In this document: positions 1 to 33,700 of the stretch, piece after piece
Layout: each line of letters starts with the position of its first letter
Position numbering within the stretch: position 1 is the first letter of the stretch
NCBI RefSeq assembly: GCF_902148845.1
Contig: NC_043746.1
Coordinates: forward strand, 7,229,555-7,293,554
DNA length: 64,000 nt
Reading direction: 5' to 3'
Origin: Salarias fasciatus
Lineage: Eukaryota; Chordata; Actinopteri; Blenniiformes; Blenniidae
Made by a program: the position numbers and the translations under genes
Notes under the pieces: generated by a model
Databases searched by the model: none
What the model saw: only the letters and a program-made list of their open reading frames with translations
Told to the model about the DNA's origin: nothing

Positions 1-3000
1 TAAACTAGAAAGACACAAGTCACTGGTTGTTTCTAATCGCTGTAGCTTTTGTTGCAGTTGGTGTCACTATCCATACCTGCATCTACTCCAAAGTCCAATC
101 AGTTACAGTTTTTTCTAACTTGCACACCAGTATTTCTATTCTGTTCTACTGTGTTGCACTCGTCGTGTTCGCAGACTAAACTTTTCCTTCATCAGTCCTG
201 CTGCGAAGCTTTGAAGGACAAACATACAATGAGGTTGAAAAACAAAACCAATGACTTAAAACTCTGCTTAATTTGAATCAACTGCAGCAAAAAGCTGGAA
301 TAAAACAGAACTGTTTGATCCAGAAACCAGGTTCTACCTGCTTCATAGTTCATAGCCCAGGCAGTTCCTGCTGCTGCTGGATTTATTGTGTGTATATTGT
401 AACTGTACTGCTGATTGTGTGCTAACAATCTGAATGTTTTATTCTCCTTTCAGAGGTTCCCTGCCCTCCCTGTTTTCCAGGCTGTTGTTGTAAATCAGAC
501 TTTCCTGGTTAAATAAATAAAATAAGATAAAGAGAATGATTATTTCTCTTGGCATGATAGTAATCTATTGTTTTGCTCCCCGCTCCCTGTGTGTTCCAGT
601 CCATAACGGATTGTGTAACAATAATGCGGCCGATACTCCTAGATCTTGCGGCTGAGAGATTACTTCTGTTTAGAGATACTATGTCCCGACTGCGGGGATC
701 ATTGGAGGCGGTTTGGTTTGCAGCAGGAGGACCTCGACCTGCCGGCCGGGGGAATCAGTAATAGAGACGACGAAAACGTTACAAGTAAATGTTATGAGAA
801 AATAGCTGAGCTCCAGGTGCTGGCTGGGGGGTCAGGGGTGAGAGGTGACCGGTCACACATCAAGCCTCGAGGCTCCCTGAACCCTGACCCCTCAAGACTG
901 ATGAATAGCGTGCTAACGAGGAACAGCTCTCCCGTACTGTGTCTGCACTCTCTCTTCTTGTCTTTGACTTACCTCTAATTTTTTTCCTCGCTCCCTCCAC
1001 CCTCCCCTTCACACTCTCCCGGGGACTGAATCTGGCAGCGGCGGAGTAGTAATACTTATACCTGCTGAACCTTTAAAGTACCCCGCCATCTGTCGTCTTC
1101 CTTGGATTTATAATTATCATCGTATCACATTCAAACTCGGCGCTGTCGCACTCTTACATAACCTAACCTCCATCTAACTGTGCATGCCGTACTTAAGAAT
1201 AGATTGAATAAATTATTATTGGGCGAGGTGTTAAATCTTGGCCGGCAATAGAAATGCTCTCTTTCTAATGAGCCTCCGCTCGTCTCCGGGCTGTGGCTGA
1301 GGCACGTGCACGGGCGGACAGAGTGCAGACGTGGACGCTGCACACAGGGTTAATGTGCGTGGAGCTGCAGCACCACCCCCCCCCCCCCCCCCAGGCCATT
1401 TGCACAGTTGTATTAAAAAGCCAATTACAGAGATGAGTCTTATTAGCGGAGGTGTCCCGGCCCTCGTTCATCACGGGGCTTTCCTGGCACGGGCCGGTGA
1501 CGTGCAGGAGGGGGGGGGGGTTGCTCTCCGTCATCTTTACGAGATCTGTCTCATCGCGCCCTTATAAGACGCTCATCCGAACTCCGCCGCTCCTCGCGGA
1601 GCCGGTCACCTCTGGAAGCGGCGTTGTGTCCAGCGCGGTTTTCACCTTCCCCTCAGGCCTAATTGAAAAACCACACTGTCGTTTCTCTCTTTCTGTTTGG
1701 GAGAAGCTTCGTTACCAGTGACGGAAGGCGAGGAGGTGAGGAGAATCCGATTCCCGGGGAACCGGGGGTAAACATCGCCCTGCTCCCAGCTGAAAACCCA
1801 TCTTGTTTTTGGAAAGCCCTGGGTTCAGACCTCTGGACCACCTGCAGCTCTGCTGATGACAGATTCCCTCCACACTCCGGGCCATCAGTGCCAAAGAGGG
1901 ACTAATCCTCCTGCCTCCATCCTCTCGGTACAATAGCCCTGTCACTCGTTCGCCTCATTCAGCATACCTTTTGCCACTCTGCCTGTGTGTCAATACGAGG
2001 AGGAGCGACGGGAGGCAGACAGTAGGTTCCCACGGCGCTCTATTCATAGCGTTCTGCTGGAATCTCTGACCTGTTCTGGCCTGTCTCATGAAACCTGCTC
2101 CTCATAATGAAGGGCATTGATCCTTCTTCTCGTTCTGCATTCACCTTGACGTCTCGGTTACGGCCCAAAGAGCGTCTCGTCTTAATCCAGGAAAGATTCT
2201 GTTTCTTTATTTGGTTAGCTGATATTTCTCTGTCGGCCGTGCGCTTCGGGACATTTTGAGAGCCGTTTCCTCTGGAAGCGAGCCCGTGAGCCTAATCTGA
2301 GGCCAGTCCTGGTAAATGATTTTACAGGGTCAGCTGCTTTCCCCGTGCCCTCACAAGCCGAGGAGATTACAACCAATGCTCTCATTAATGATTCATCCAC
2401 GGAATTAAAATTCTGGGAGGTTTATCTTCTTGCCGACTTTGTAAAAGTCTCATCCTACATGTACAACCGATCCTCTGAGACCATTTGGGGTGAAAAACAT
2501 TTAGAAAATTCTTGAGGTAATGAAGAGCAAAGTCAGTTTAAATGTGAAAGAAAAGGCAGCTGGACGGGGTTTTCCTCAGATCCTGGCCTTCCTCCTTGAC
2601 CCCTTTGAGGTTTCCACACAGGCCAGGCTGATAGCGCCTGTGGAGACCTTTGTGTTATCAGAGGTAAATAGAAGCTGGAAAGCTCGGCTGTGATTTAAAA
2701 CTCCGCAGCCCTGACCTCAGCCGCACAACTTAACCCGAGCCGACCCAGACAGATGCTCCAGCGGGAAGCGGCGGAGGGAAAATAATGTTTGGCACAGGCG
2801 CGACGTGTGGAAATAACTTCTCAGAGGCTGGTTTCGACGGCAGCGACGCGCCCGTCAGAAATGTCTCTTTCTGCACCGGCACCACTAACGGCGTGTTACG
2901 GGAAAGAAAAAGGGCTGACAGCTCCGGAGGGAATCAAACACTGCTTCTGCTGCTGCCGCCGCTGCTGCCAGGGGGAAGCTCTGTGGCGGCCGACACGTGA

Positions 3001-3504
3001 CGGACGGGCAGGCTGACTCGGCCTTGCACGAAGCCTCTTCATGTACTACAGGCCGGACATGAAGGGAGCGCTCGGCATTGATCTGAGCCCCTCTCTATTA
3101 ATCATGCACTTAACACACAAGTCTGCCCGGCTTTCATCCTTTCTTCTGCCGCCTCGTGTCCTCACTTTTATCACTGGGACGACTACGGCGCTCTTTTGTC
3201 TGTGCAGAAACAAGACATTGCTGTGGCTGGAAAAGGGGCCCTTTTGATAGCAGCGTGCATTAAGCCCGAGCGGCGGCCGATACATATTCATGGGCTTTTC
3301 AAGCAAAGTGAAAAAGATACATACATTACAAGAGTGTCGCCAAGTAACACTGATCACAAATTTTAAAAAGCACGTGCCGGCTGGATTCTACCGCCCCCTG
3401 GTGATTGAAAGGAGAAAGAGCAGGGGGGGGGGGGGATTTTGAGGGGGGGGGGGTTGGAGAGAGAGCCCGTTATGGCTAAAAAGTAAAAGAGCACCACAGA
3501 TGAA
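1..3504. other. Gene-free flank, possible regulatory DNA
   Basis: I see no coding exon here on either strand. The open frames are short, have no recognisable family, and several are built on the C tract at 1376-1392. The sequence is mixed in composition and mostly free of obvious transposons, and has many TAAT/ATTA cores (for example near 1200-1220 and 2380-2410). That texture is common in conserved non-coding DNA beside developmental genes. This is inference from appearance only. The stretch lies beyond the 3' end of stag2. Confidence 0.4.
1376..1392. repeat. C homopolymer tract (17)
   Basis: An uninterrupted run of cytosines in the gene-free left flank. It creates proline- or glycine-rich spurious reading frames on both strands. 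A second shorter G tract lies near 3422-3452. Confidence 0.9.
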
Positions 3505-4196
3505 ATGTGTTGATTTTTATTCAAAAGTTACTGTCTCCAGACAAGTACAAATCAGAAAACAGAGTGACTGAAAGAGGATGGGATAATAGACAACAACTCA
3601 GAGTGTAGGCAAGAGTGCAGAAAAAAAAAAACGAAACACAGAAATGGCCAAAAAAAAAAAAAAAAAATCAAAGAGAGAAAAAGGAAAGAAAGTAAATTTT
3701 GTATATATACACATGATCTAATAAGAATTTATACCGATGTAGTGGTAAGTAACAAACAATAAACAGTACTTTTTCCTTAAAAGAATTTTCTTTTTTTCTT
3801 TTTTTTTTTACTTACATAAAATAATTAGGCAAAAACACATATAGGCTGTTTATCTACTTTATCACATTACATCTGACCACCTCATATTTCATGTTCTAAA
3901 GAAGCCAATTATCCACCTTTAAACATGACCGATCCTCTGACATATGGAAGATTAACTGTGAGAAAAGGTGACCTCCACAAGCATGTTTAAGGCTTAAGCA
4001 TGGAATGACTACAAAAAAAAAAAAAAAAAAAAAAACCTCAGTAGACAAAACATTTTCATTAAAACCTGTGTGTGACAAATATATGTCAAAATCTAAGCTT
4101 TGTCTAGCTGCCACAGCGCTGCTGAATATCTCCTCTTCAGTATTGTCTGGATGACTACCTTACAGTTTGAACGTGAGAAATCTAGAAGTTTCTTTT

Positions 4197-4238
4197 TGTG
4201 TGTGTGTGTGTATGTGTGTGTGTGTGTATGCGTGTGTG
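4197..4238. repeat. (GT)n microsatellite
   Basis: Alternating GT with single-base interruptions, about 42 bp, inside the inferred stag2 3' UTR. In the mRNA it reads as CA repeats. Confidence 0.9.
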
Positions 4239-5047
4239 ACAGGACTTTTTCATGTTTGAGAAAACCTTTAAAGCTGAATTTTTCACAAGTCTTTTTCATC
4301 ATAAGCTTTATCCAAACTAATTTACATGTAGGAAAAAAGGTAGAAACCCGAAGACATTATCAAGACGAAAAGGAAAAACAAACAAAATAAAACGTAAAAA
4401 TACAAATTTAAAAATCTTCCTTGACGCATGGCTTCACATGCTTTCTTTTTTCTTCTTTTTTTTTGGAATTTTTTCTTTTTTACTTACACATTTCTTAAAC
4501 TTTTGTGACTGAAGGTTTTGAAAAGTTGAAAATAAGAAAAAAACAAACAAAAAAAAAAAAACAAAAGCACATATATAAAATCAGCACCGATTCATATATA
4601 CTTTTTATTTAAAATGTAGAGATACCCATTTCAACATTACGCTGCTGGATTTTAAGAGACAAAAAACAAAAAAAAACAAAAACAAAATAAAACAAGTGTG
4701 ATCTTACTGCTGTCTGTCGGAGCCCACACAGTGGCACTACTGGAAATAAACTCTGCTCGTCTTAAAGGAGGGGAGGGAGGGGGGGGCGATTTCGAGTACA
4801 TGATGGTTAAGGAGTGATCCGAATCTCGGGGGAGGGGGGAGGGGGGGTTCAGCTCGAGGACTTGCTGCGTAACAGTGTGGAGCGTTCAGTGGACTCTAGC
4901 AATCTTCACAGCATAAAAGGGATCTGGACTGATTCTACGTGACGTCTCACCATCTTAACCACCAGTGGTTATCAGGGCCGCGAGTCGAGCCCCGCAACAG
5001 GGAGGGGGGGGGAACTCAACAGACAGAGGGGGGAGAGGAAAATAAAA

Positions 5048-5050
<3 letters not shown>

Positions 5051-5087
<37 letters not shown>

Positions 5088-5088
5088 G
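5051..5088. repeat. (GA)n microsatellite
   Basis: About 38 bp of GA dinucleotides, with one interruption near 5062-5064, inside the inferred stag2 3' UTR. The transcript would carry a UC-rich tract here. Confidence 0.9.
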
Positions 5089-5612
5089 GAGCACAGAAAC
5101 ATAAAGACCTCCATCCACTTGGCTAACACAGTACAAGCAAGCTACTACAGTCCGTTTATAAATTACTACTTCACACCTGGTAACTTACTACAATTGTAAA
5201 AAGGGTTAGACATAAACAAAAACAAAAAAAAAAAATGTTTCTTAAGTTAAACACACCAATTCATCCCCGTTTAAAAAAAAAAAAAAATAAAGGGAAAAAA
5301 AAAAAAAGCTATTATTGATTTTTCTTCGGACACGTTTCTAATAGGTTTGGAAGTGGCCTGTTTCACTATTTCTGAACAGGAAGAGCTTACCCAAGATTAT
5401 AAAAGTAAATATTTGAAACAAAGTCCTCTCTGAGCAAGCAACACTGAGTGTGGGTTGTCATTGGTCCACGTGGAGTACAAGCCAGAATTTTTTTTTTTGT
5501 TTCATTTTTGCTTTTTCTTACAGAAAACACTTCTGTTTTCGCATCTAAAATTCTCTTTAAATACAAAGCGCCTCTTCTCTCATCGCAGCCGCAAAACCGT
5601 CCGGACACGAGC

Positions 5613-25779
<20,167 letters not shown>

Positions 25780-25860
25780 TTCTGTAACATCTTCTGGATA
25801 ACTTCAACTTGCAACTGGCTTGAGATCTTCAGAAAATCCAAGACAGAGGTTGCATGTGAC

Positions 25861-27843
25861 CTGGAATACAATACAGAAATACTGAAATAACTAAACATAC
25901 AGTCAGAGAAAATTCCTACAAAAAAGAAAAAAGAAAACCAAAACATATGCATGTGCATTCATGGGAGCTACAGCCTCTGTAGTGTTTCTTTGATGCATTC
26001 AGAGAGAAAAAAAAGCGTTTCACATGGTAACAGGGGGCGGACACAAGCCTCCTGTCACGCTCACTGTCTAGCCATTGGCTCCCTCCTTTTCTCTGCTTCC
26101 CTCCGTTTACAGACAACGTCATGAGAGAAAGACTGGAGTATCTTCCTCAATGGCCAAATATGGCACTGCCCTATCCGCCCCATACATGCCTAGACCAATC
26201 AAAAGACAGTATCAACATCAACAAGATACTGCAGGCCACAGGGAAACTATTGCATGGCTGTGATGTGTAAATTATTGGCACATACATCAAAGTTGGGAAA
26301 AGAAGCAACTTTTCACAAGAAGACTCAGTCGACTGATCACTCGGAGAGAAATTAACTACAGTTTTTAGCAGCCAAAAATCAACAAAAGCACTCCTGAGTC
26401 AAGTGCCCAGTCTTCAAAAGGCAGACACAAACTCCACCCATCGTACAGCTCGGGGTGCAGTATGTGCCTCGTTCAGTCAAGAGTACACTCAGTGCAAACA
26501 TGGAACTGTGTCACTGACAAACGCACAATAGGTGAAGTGAGTAGACAGCACAATTAAATTATAATGATGTGGTATACGGTTTATAAACAAACCGTTTCTG
26601 CTGATTCAGTGAAGTCCGTGTGCTAAATCGCAGTTCGTAAGATCTGTAATTGTTACAAACAACGATTTATACAATTTACTCACACAACGTTTTGCGTAAA
26701 TCCATTCAACGTGAGCACCAAGTTTGAGGTAGTTGCTACGAGTTTGCAAAATCTAATTAAAGTGTTATTAATCCCGGACTAGATGTCTAGTAACGTGTCT
26801 ATTTCCTTGATTTGTGGGGGGGCTCCAGAACGCCAAGACGACCGGATTGTATGGGTGTAGACTGAAAAAGTGGCGCCAAATCTGCCAGTGTACCTCATAA
26901 ACTTGTTAGTAGGCAACCACACTGAATTATCCTAAACAAAACGAAACGGCAAAACCCGGTTCTGTGGATGAGCGTAGGACACAAAATACCCACTCAGGTC
27001 CATGCAACGACGCCGGCGCCGCTGCGCTCTTCGTCGGCTACTGTCAAAATTGACGCCGGTGCGCCGCTGGTGCTAGCGCTGCTAGCTACGCAGCCGATGG
27101 TTTTGGCGTCTTTTCCCCCCAGCGTTAGATAGTTGAAATCGGAGGAAGTAAGCATGCACTCCTCCGTGCAAAGGAAACGCGGGCAGTCGAATAAAAAGTG
27201 CGACAAGACCGTACGGAACATTGCAGCTGGATTTCGAGCGTCTGCCGAGCTAAACCACTCGGATCATAATAACAAAACAACGCAAGCCTACTGTACTAGC
27301 GCAAGCTAACGCGAGCTAATGTACCTCAGCGCGGCTCAGCAGCACTGCCATGAGTACTAACCGCCTCCCGAATGCGTACCGATCGCTTAGGAATGCTTGT
27401 GGAAATTCAAACGGAATAAAATCGGAGATGGGCTGAAACTGACGAGATGAAAAGAACTCCCACTGGTTAGCCTTGCTAACAGCCACCGCTAGCGTTACCT
27501 AAAAAAACATCACGTCCTTGCGTCCTCCATCTTGCCTCGGGAGTTCCAGTAGCGTATTGCATAAGCAACAAACACTTTGTTTACAAATATATAAAGTGCA
27601 ACTAAGTGGATTGAAACTGCGAGAGGCTTCGTTCTGCGGCGAACTACGTATTTTGCGCCGCTGTACTAAAAAATCCAGGTCGTTAGCGTGCTAACACCGA
27701 AGTAGCCATGTAGCGCGAGCTAGCGAAGCGGACTCGGTTGAGGCAGACATCCGCGCGCAGGGCTCCTCCACAGCTAGCCTGGCTAGCAAAATACAAATCA
27801 ACTAAGTTCCACATAGCTCTCCGCCATTTTACAGCTAACTTAC
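25861..27843 (-). other. stag2: stag2 5' UTR intron
   Basis: This interval separates the untranslated first exon from the exon holding the start codon. It is AT-rich near 26000-26900 and CpG-rich from about 26990 to the right end. No coding exon is visible. A segment at 27499-27540 ends in AG followed by GTAACG and could be an alternative untranslated exon, but the evidence is weak. Confidence 0.5.
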
Positions 27844-28000
27844 CTTGTTGTGAAATGTAGTCCCGGCCGAATCGTAACTTTTACTATTCTCACACGGCTT
27901 CCGTCTGAATTCCGCTACAATACTGTAAAAAGAGTTTAAAAGTCGCGGTCAGAGGCGGTTTCGGACGTTCTCTCACCCCGCTTGCTCCGTAGTTCGGTTT
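27844..28000 (-). promoter_or_regulatory. stag2: stag2 untranslated first exon and promoter
   Basis: A strong donor (CAACAAG then GTAAGT) at 27844/27843 marks the end of a non-coding first exon on the minus strand. The surrounding sequence (about 27000-28100) is CpG-rich, as expected for a housekeeping promoter. About 20 bp inside the intron, at 27822-27832, lies AAAATGGCGG on the minus strand, a YY1-type site often found just downstream of a start site. The exact transcription start is not visible. Confidence 0.5.
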
Positions 28001-30165
28001 GTTGTTTCGACGACCTGGGAGGAGGAAATCCTGGTGCAGAGCTACCACCTAGCGGCCACAGCACCGCGCCGGAGCCCGGAGAGATCTGCTGACACCAAGT
28101 GGCGAGTGGAGGGAACTGCACCTCAAACGGCGCATATGGAGTTCACGCAGACACAACATCTGGATTTTAACACTATATGCCGATATACGCAATGTAAAGG
28201 CCTGCAAATAATCTGTTTTTCTCAGTTCGTGAAGTGCTGATTTATTTTCAATATTTTTGGACTAACATTTGCTTTTAGGCCTATTTATTTCACTTAATAA
28301 TACCTTACATCAAGGGTGTCAAACACGTTTTATTTAGGGCCACATAAAGCCCGAACGTTAACATTGTGCCATTATAATCTTTAAATGTAAACCTATTTTT
28401 TTTATTGTTGTTGTGCTGAGTATGTTCTAAATATGACGGGGATCAATAAAGGAGTATCTATCTGATATTTTCACAGATATTACTACAATCTCAACATAAA
28501 GCCAATTTTAATGATGCTGTCAGTGCAAAACATTGAAATGGCCTCGAATCTTCTTCCATAGATATTGCATTATATATTATTTTACAAATTCAACCTGACA
28601 ACACAGGTGTCAGTGTTGTGATAGGTTGTGTCCAAGAATGTGTTAAAAAAATGTTTCTCTTGAAATTTTGAGTTTTGCACTAGTTTTGACCAGGGCCTTA
28701 TGTTTGACAACCCTGCATTATTTTGTGGGGCAGTGATAGCATATGTTTGTTTCTTGAACAGAAATCTCCCAATCTGAAGACTTTTCAGACTAGATATGGT
28801 GAAATATGTGATGTGGTACACATGTGTGTATGCACACTGACTTTATACATAATATTTCATTATCTTTGGATAAACCTCTGAGTTGTGGTATGTCAACAAA
28901 TGCCCGCTAAATGTTACATTTGGATTCTACTCAGAAGTGATCAAGAGACCTGGTTCTAACATCTCTCATACATTATTTTGAATACATGCTTTTCTTATGT
29001 GTATTTATTCCCATTTGTTAGCTAAGTTAAGTGCAGTGAGTAATTTATTCAATAGAATTCTAAGCAACCTCAGATAAAAACTAATTTAACCTAAAGAAAA
29101 TCCCCATAAGTAATATTTAGCGCCTTATTTTTATAGTCAAATGATTATCCAGTAAAATATACTGTATATGTTTACACTATATTAAATGTGCTTTGAAAAT
29201 ATGCATGTAAATATTCCCTCAAAGGTAAAACAAGGACATGTAAAGTTCCTTCATATTTTTACCAATCTTTTTTATAAATAAATAGATCAAACAGGCATGC
29301 TAAGAAACTGAGCCGGTCAGATAATTAAATAAATAATATAAATACGAATAAAATTCGGCAAGAATAAATAAACTTACAGTAGCAGATCTATTTTTGATTT
29401 ATTTATGGTGAACTAATGCTTTTTTTGATTAGAGCAAACAAGAACAGATGCAACAAAATGAAATCAAATAAATTCAAGCAAGAAACAACAACAGAAAACA
29501 GCATCACAAAATTTGTTAAAAAAAAAGGAATGTTGAGCAATATAAACTCATTAAATCAGTTTATTTTAACCATTCCAATGAAAAAATACTGGTAAAACTC
29601 AATTATCAATGAGTCTGTTTCGTTCATCATTGCTTTTATCTTTGAAAACTTCGATTCTCAATAGCTAACCCCAAAAGTTTATCTTATTGTGAAGAAAAAT
29701 ACTAAGTTTAATTTTTTTTCCAATATAACACTGATAGAAGTCAGTCTCTCATATCAGTCCAAATCTTCTTTATCTCAAATTTAAATGTTAATATATTAAT
29801 AAGTTGGAACATTTATTTGAGTATTTTGAGTAATACCTGGATTCACTTTGGGGTTTAGTGGAAAGGGTTGATAGTTTACTCCAGTGAATTTTGTGGTTAA
29901 GGAAGTGCACGGTCATGGTTAGTGGCCTCACCTCACAGCAAGGATCAACCTGCAGGTGGTTGAATGACAATGAAATCCTTCTGTACGCCCTTTCTTTAAA
30001 TTATTATGCTATGATGAATTGCACGTGTTTTTTGAGGACTGATTGATTTAAAGGAAATGTTTATTTGCTTATCATACAAGCCCTTCATAGATGTCTATCT
30101 TCCATTTAGATGCAGTGTAATGACAATAATGAAAAAAAAACATACTTCAACACCAACTCAGAAGA
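28001..30165. other. Intergenic region between xiap and stag2
   Basis: The stretch is AT-rich and lies between the xiap poly(A) signal and the stag2 promoter. It contains a decayed MITE-like element (28311-28715). I see no gene: the few open frames (for example 28582-28821 and 29788-29970, both minus) show no recognised domain. Confidence 0.6.
28311..28715. mobile_element. Decayed hAT-like MITE
   Basis: The left end reads CAAGGGTGTCAAACACG and the right end, on the opposite strand, reads CAGGGTTGTCAAACATAAGG. Both resemble the CAGGGGTGTCAAAC termini of short non-autonomous hAT-type elements that I remember as common in fish. The ends are imperfect and the interior has no coding sequence, so this is an old copy. 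The family assignment is from memory of the terminal motif only. Confidence 0.45.
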
Positions 30166-30725
30166 TTTATTGACTCTTGATAGCATCATGATGGAATGGT
30201 AAAGTAAGGTCACAACACACTAATTCCTTGCGGTTCCTAAACTACAGTTTCTTAATGATAAAAGCAAATTCTTAAATGGGTTAATGTCCACAATGTCAGT
30301 GGAACAGCCAGAGAGAGATGAAAGTTCATTTCAACATAAAACAAGATAAATTACATAAGTCAGACATGAGACAAACTTTCAGTGTCAGATTTAGTTTATC
30401 TGTGACCAAGGAGACTCATGGATTACATAAACCTAAATAAAGGAAGGCACATCGGGCAGTACGTGTTTCCAAGAATGAAAAACGCCCATTAGTGAGTATT
30501 TATATATATCAGTAATCATTTCTGACCTAGAAAAATCTGCACTATATACATACCCACTAAATGAGAAAATAATTCTCTCATCCTCTGATTTCAAAAGAAA
30601 CAAAACAATCCATAAATATATTGCAGCCTATCTGCTGTTCATTTATGTTTTTAATTCAATTACAACTGGATTAAAAGGATAGTTGGAAAGCAGCACTGTT
30701 GATCGGCAGGAGTCTGGGGGTCCCT
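30166..30725 (-). other. xiap: xiap 3' UTR
   Basis: This is the sequence after the xiap stop codon. An AATAAA signal on the minus strand at 30171-30166 is a plausible end of the transcript. Earlier ends cannot be excluded. Confidence 0.45.
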
Positions 30726-33700
30726 TTAAGCGATGTAGGTCATGATCTTCTGCGATATGGACTGGCAGCAGATGGGACACTTGACCAGCGACCCTGAGCA
30801 CTCTTTGCAGCTGACCAGGTGACCGCACGGGATGAAAACAATGCAGATATCTCTGTCCATACATATTTTGCATTGTTTCTCTTGTTGCAGCTTCCGCAGC
30901 TTCTCCAGTGGGTCTTCATCTTTAAGAAAAAGATGGAAAACTATTAAAAAAACGCACAAAAAAACCCAAAAAAGTGGTTCATTCTTAGGTTTGGCACTAC
31001 CTTTCTCTTCAGTCTTGGCAGCGTCGCTGCCTGGTGTGTTGCTGAGCGTGTCCTCGATGAGCCGCTCCAGGCTGGAGTATCCCGAGCCGGTCCTGCTGAT
31101 TTTCTCCAAGATGATGTTCTCCACCACGCTGGGGTCAAGACCCATCTCTATGGCCTTCTGGGCCATCGGGGACTGCAGCACGTCTGGAAACCAAAGAGTA
31201 CAGGAGAAAACCTCAGTTTCTGCTGCTCTGCAACTTGAAAAGAACAAAAAGAAATGCTTCATTGAAATATAACTCCTCACCATTCTTGGCCCCTGAAAAT
31301 CCATTCTGATGACTTGGATTCTGAAGAGAAAAGAAAAGAAATACACCTTTTTAAAATACATAAGTTTCAATGTGATATGGACTAATCTATTCATGTTTAT
31401 GACAGACAGCATTTTCAATGTATTACCCAGAAATTATTAGAAAAAAATTAAAACCTTTTTAACAATTCAACCAGGACAATGGGAAAAAACAAAACAAAAA
31501 AAAAAACTGATTTATTTTCAGGTTTTATGCCTTGATCCTGCAGCACTTTCCTAAAGAGATGGATTTTTGTTCAACAAGATACTGAATAGGTTTGACCGAA
31601 AGGACAAGATCCCGAATACAAGCGGCTGAAATGAGCTTCCTCCGTAGGGTGGCTGGGCGCTCCCTTAGAGATAGAGGGAGGAGCTCGGAGTAGAGCCGCT
31701 ACTCCTCCACATCGAGTTGGGCCAGCTGAGGTGGCTCGGGCATCTGGTTAGGATGCCTCCTGGACGCCTCCCGAGGGAGGTGTTCTGGGCATGTCCCAAC
31801 AAGAGGAGACCCCGGGGAAGACCCAGGACACGCTGGAGAGACTATGTCTCGCGGCTGGCCTGGGAACACCTTGGGATGCTTCCAGAGGAGCTGGAGGAAG
31901 TGTCTGGGGACAGGGAAGTCTGGGCATCCCTGCTGAGACTGCTGAGACTGCTGCCCCTGCGACCCCACCCTCGGATAAGCGGTAGAAAATGGATGGATAG
32001 ATGGAAGATACTGAATAATCCTACTTTGACAATGTGGCATGTGCCAAGTATGCACTGCGACCGGAAGATCCAATTACGGGAAAACATTGTTACACTTATG
32101 AAGGTCATGAGAGGAATGCAGACTGACCAGAAACTAATCAGATTTCTCAGTTGTACTACTTTGCCATTTTTTCCACTTTTTTTCCCCCAGTATCTGTATT
32201 TATTTAGGAAAACGCTGCACCTCCATGAAAATAACACAAACGCTCTTTTCATCTAGACCTTTGTTGTGCTAACGACCAAGATGTGTTTTTTGAACTATCA
32301 ACTCAATGAACCCAGTTCTTTAAGAGAGCAGGAGAGCATACTTACTGATTGGTTGTGTGACGGTCCTCGTAGCTGAATGTTGCTCACAAACTCCTGTCCT
32401 TTCTCTGCTAACACAAAGCTGCAACTAATTGAAAAAAACAAACAAATAAACAAAAAAACATTTAGAACACTAAAAAGCTTCTCTTCAAAAGTGATCCAGT
32501 AGAACATGTCAGCCTCCATTAACAGTCAAATATTGATCAGTTCTGCTTCAGATACGAGGGTGTACCCAAAAAAAAACGGAATTTGATTATAACTTTTTAT
32601 TTATTACATTTCAAAATAAAACACCACCGTCGCCTTCAAAATAATCTCCATCAGCATTAATGCAGCGCTCCAGCCGTGTCTCCCACTTCACGAATGCGTC
32701 GTCAGACCCGCGCGTAAAAGTGCCGTTTTGTGCCGGCTGCGATTTTTCTGTCACCTCCTCCACATCTGCAAACCGCTGTCCCTTCAGCTCCTTCTTCAAC
32801 TTGGGGAACAAGAAAAAGTCACTCGAGGCTACTTCTGGCGAATAAGGCGGATGGGAGAGGAGAGTCATTTATTTTTCCCCCCCTATAACTGCGTGACGCG
32901 CAGCGCCGTGTGCGCTGGCGCACTGTGGTGGTGGATCACCCGGGCTCCACTCCGCCACTCCGCGGGCCGCTTCCTCCTCACATCCTCACGGAGCCGTCTG
33001 AGGACTTCCATGTAGTAGTCCTGGTTTACAGTCTGACCTGGAGGGACAGACTCGCTGTGGACGAGACCCTGGACAGCGAAGAAGCAGCTCAGCATTGTTT
33101 TCACGGCTGAGCGCACCTGACGCGCGGACATCTGGCCCTTTTTAAACCACCCGAACCACTCATGGACCTGATTCTTCCCCAGAGCATCATCCTTGTAGGC
33201 TTGCTGCAACAAGGTGAGTGTTTCTGCTGCTGTTTTTTCTCAGCAAAAAGCAGAATTTAATGTTTACGCGCTGCTCTGGCTTCCCAGTCAATGTCGCCAT
33301 TTTGGAAAAAATCGCAGACCGCCTCTGCACTCTGTTGCTATAAATAGCGCCTGACAGGCGTCAGTGTCACTCTCGGAGCTCAAATTTCTCACAGATGTGC
33401 ACGAGGCTTACCTGCAGCACATCTGACGGCCAGAAGTCGGAACTCCTTATTATTATTGTTTTCTGACCAAATTCCGGTTTTTTTGGGGTACCCCCTCGTA
33501 TTCATTGGCAAAGCTGTTGCAGTGAATTACACAGCAGAAATAAAGGGAGTGTGTTGTTCTCACCCTGGGTAGTGTTTGGCATGTTCCTCCCACGGATCCT
33601 CTTCAGGCTGCCAGCCTTTCAACCCTCCACCACATCGGAAACACAAAACCTTGTCTCCTGTCCCTGAAAATGGCACAGTCCGAAATATAAAGGTTACTCC

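Larger units (their letters stand above)
3505..5612 (-). other. stag2: stag2 3' UTR
   Basis: This stretch follows the stag2 stop codon (5615-5613) on the minus strand. It is extremely rich in A runs on the plus strand, so the mRNA would be U-rich. An AATAAA poly(A) signal, read on the minus strand, lies at 3521-3516, just before composition changes to the gene-free flank, so I place the transcript end near 3505. It contains a (GT)n array (4197-4238), a (GA)n array (5051-5088) and many poly-A/T tracts. The true end could be at another signal. Confidence 0.5.

Noticed and set aside
1331-1567. Proline-rich open frame in the left flank
   Set aside because: It is produced by the C17 tract and has no recognised domain or splice context.
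31717-32256. 179-codon frame as a host gene
   Set aside because: The first two thirds are the C-terminal end of a LINE protein; the rest is unrelated intron sequence.
32346-32418. xiap exon 4 starting at 32418, which removes the last BIR3 zinc cysteine
   Set aside because: An upstream TTAG acceptor at 32426-32425 adds Cys-Ser and restores YPGC as in human, so the domain is complete.
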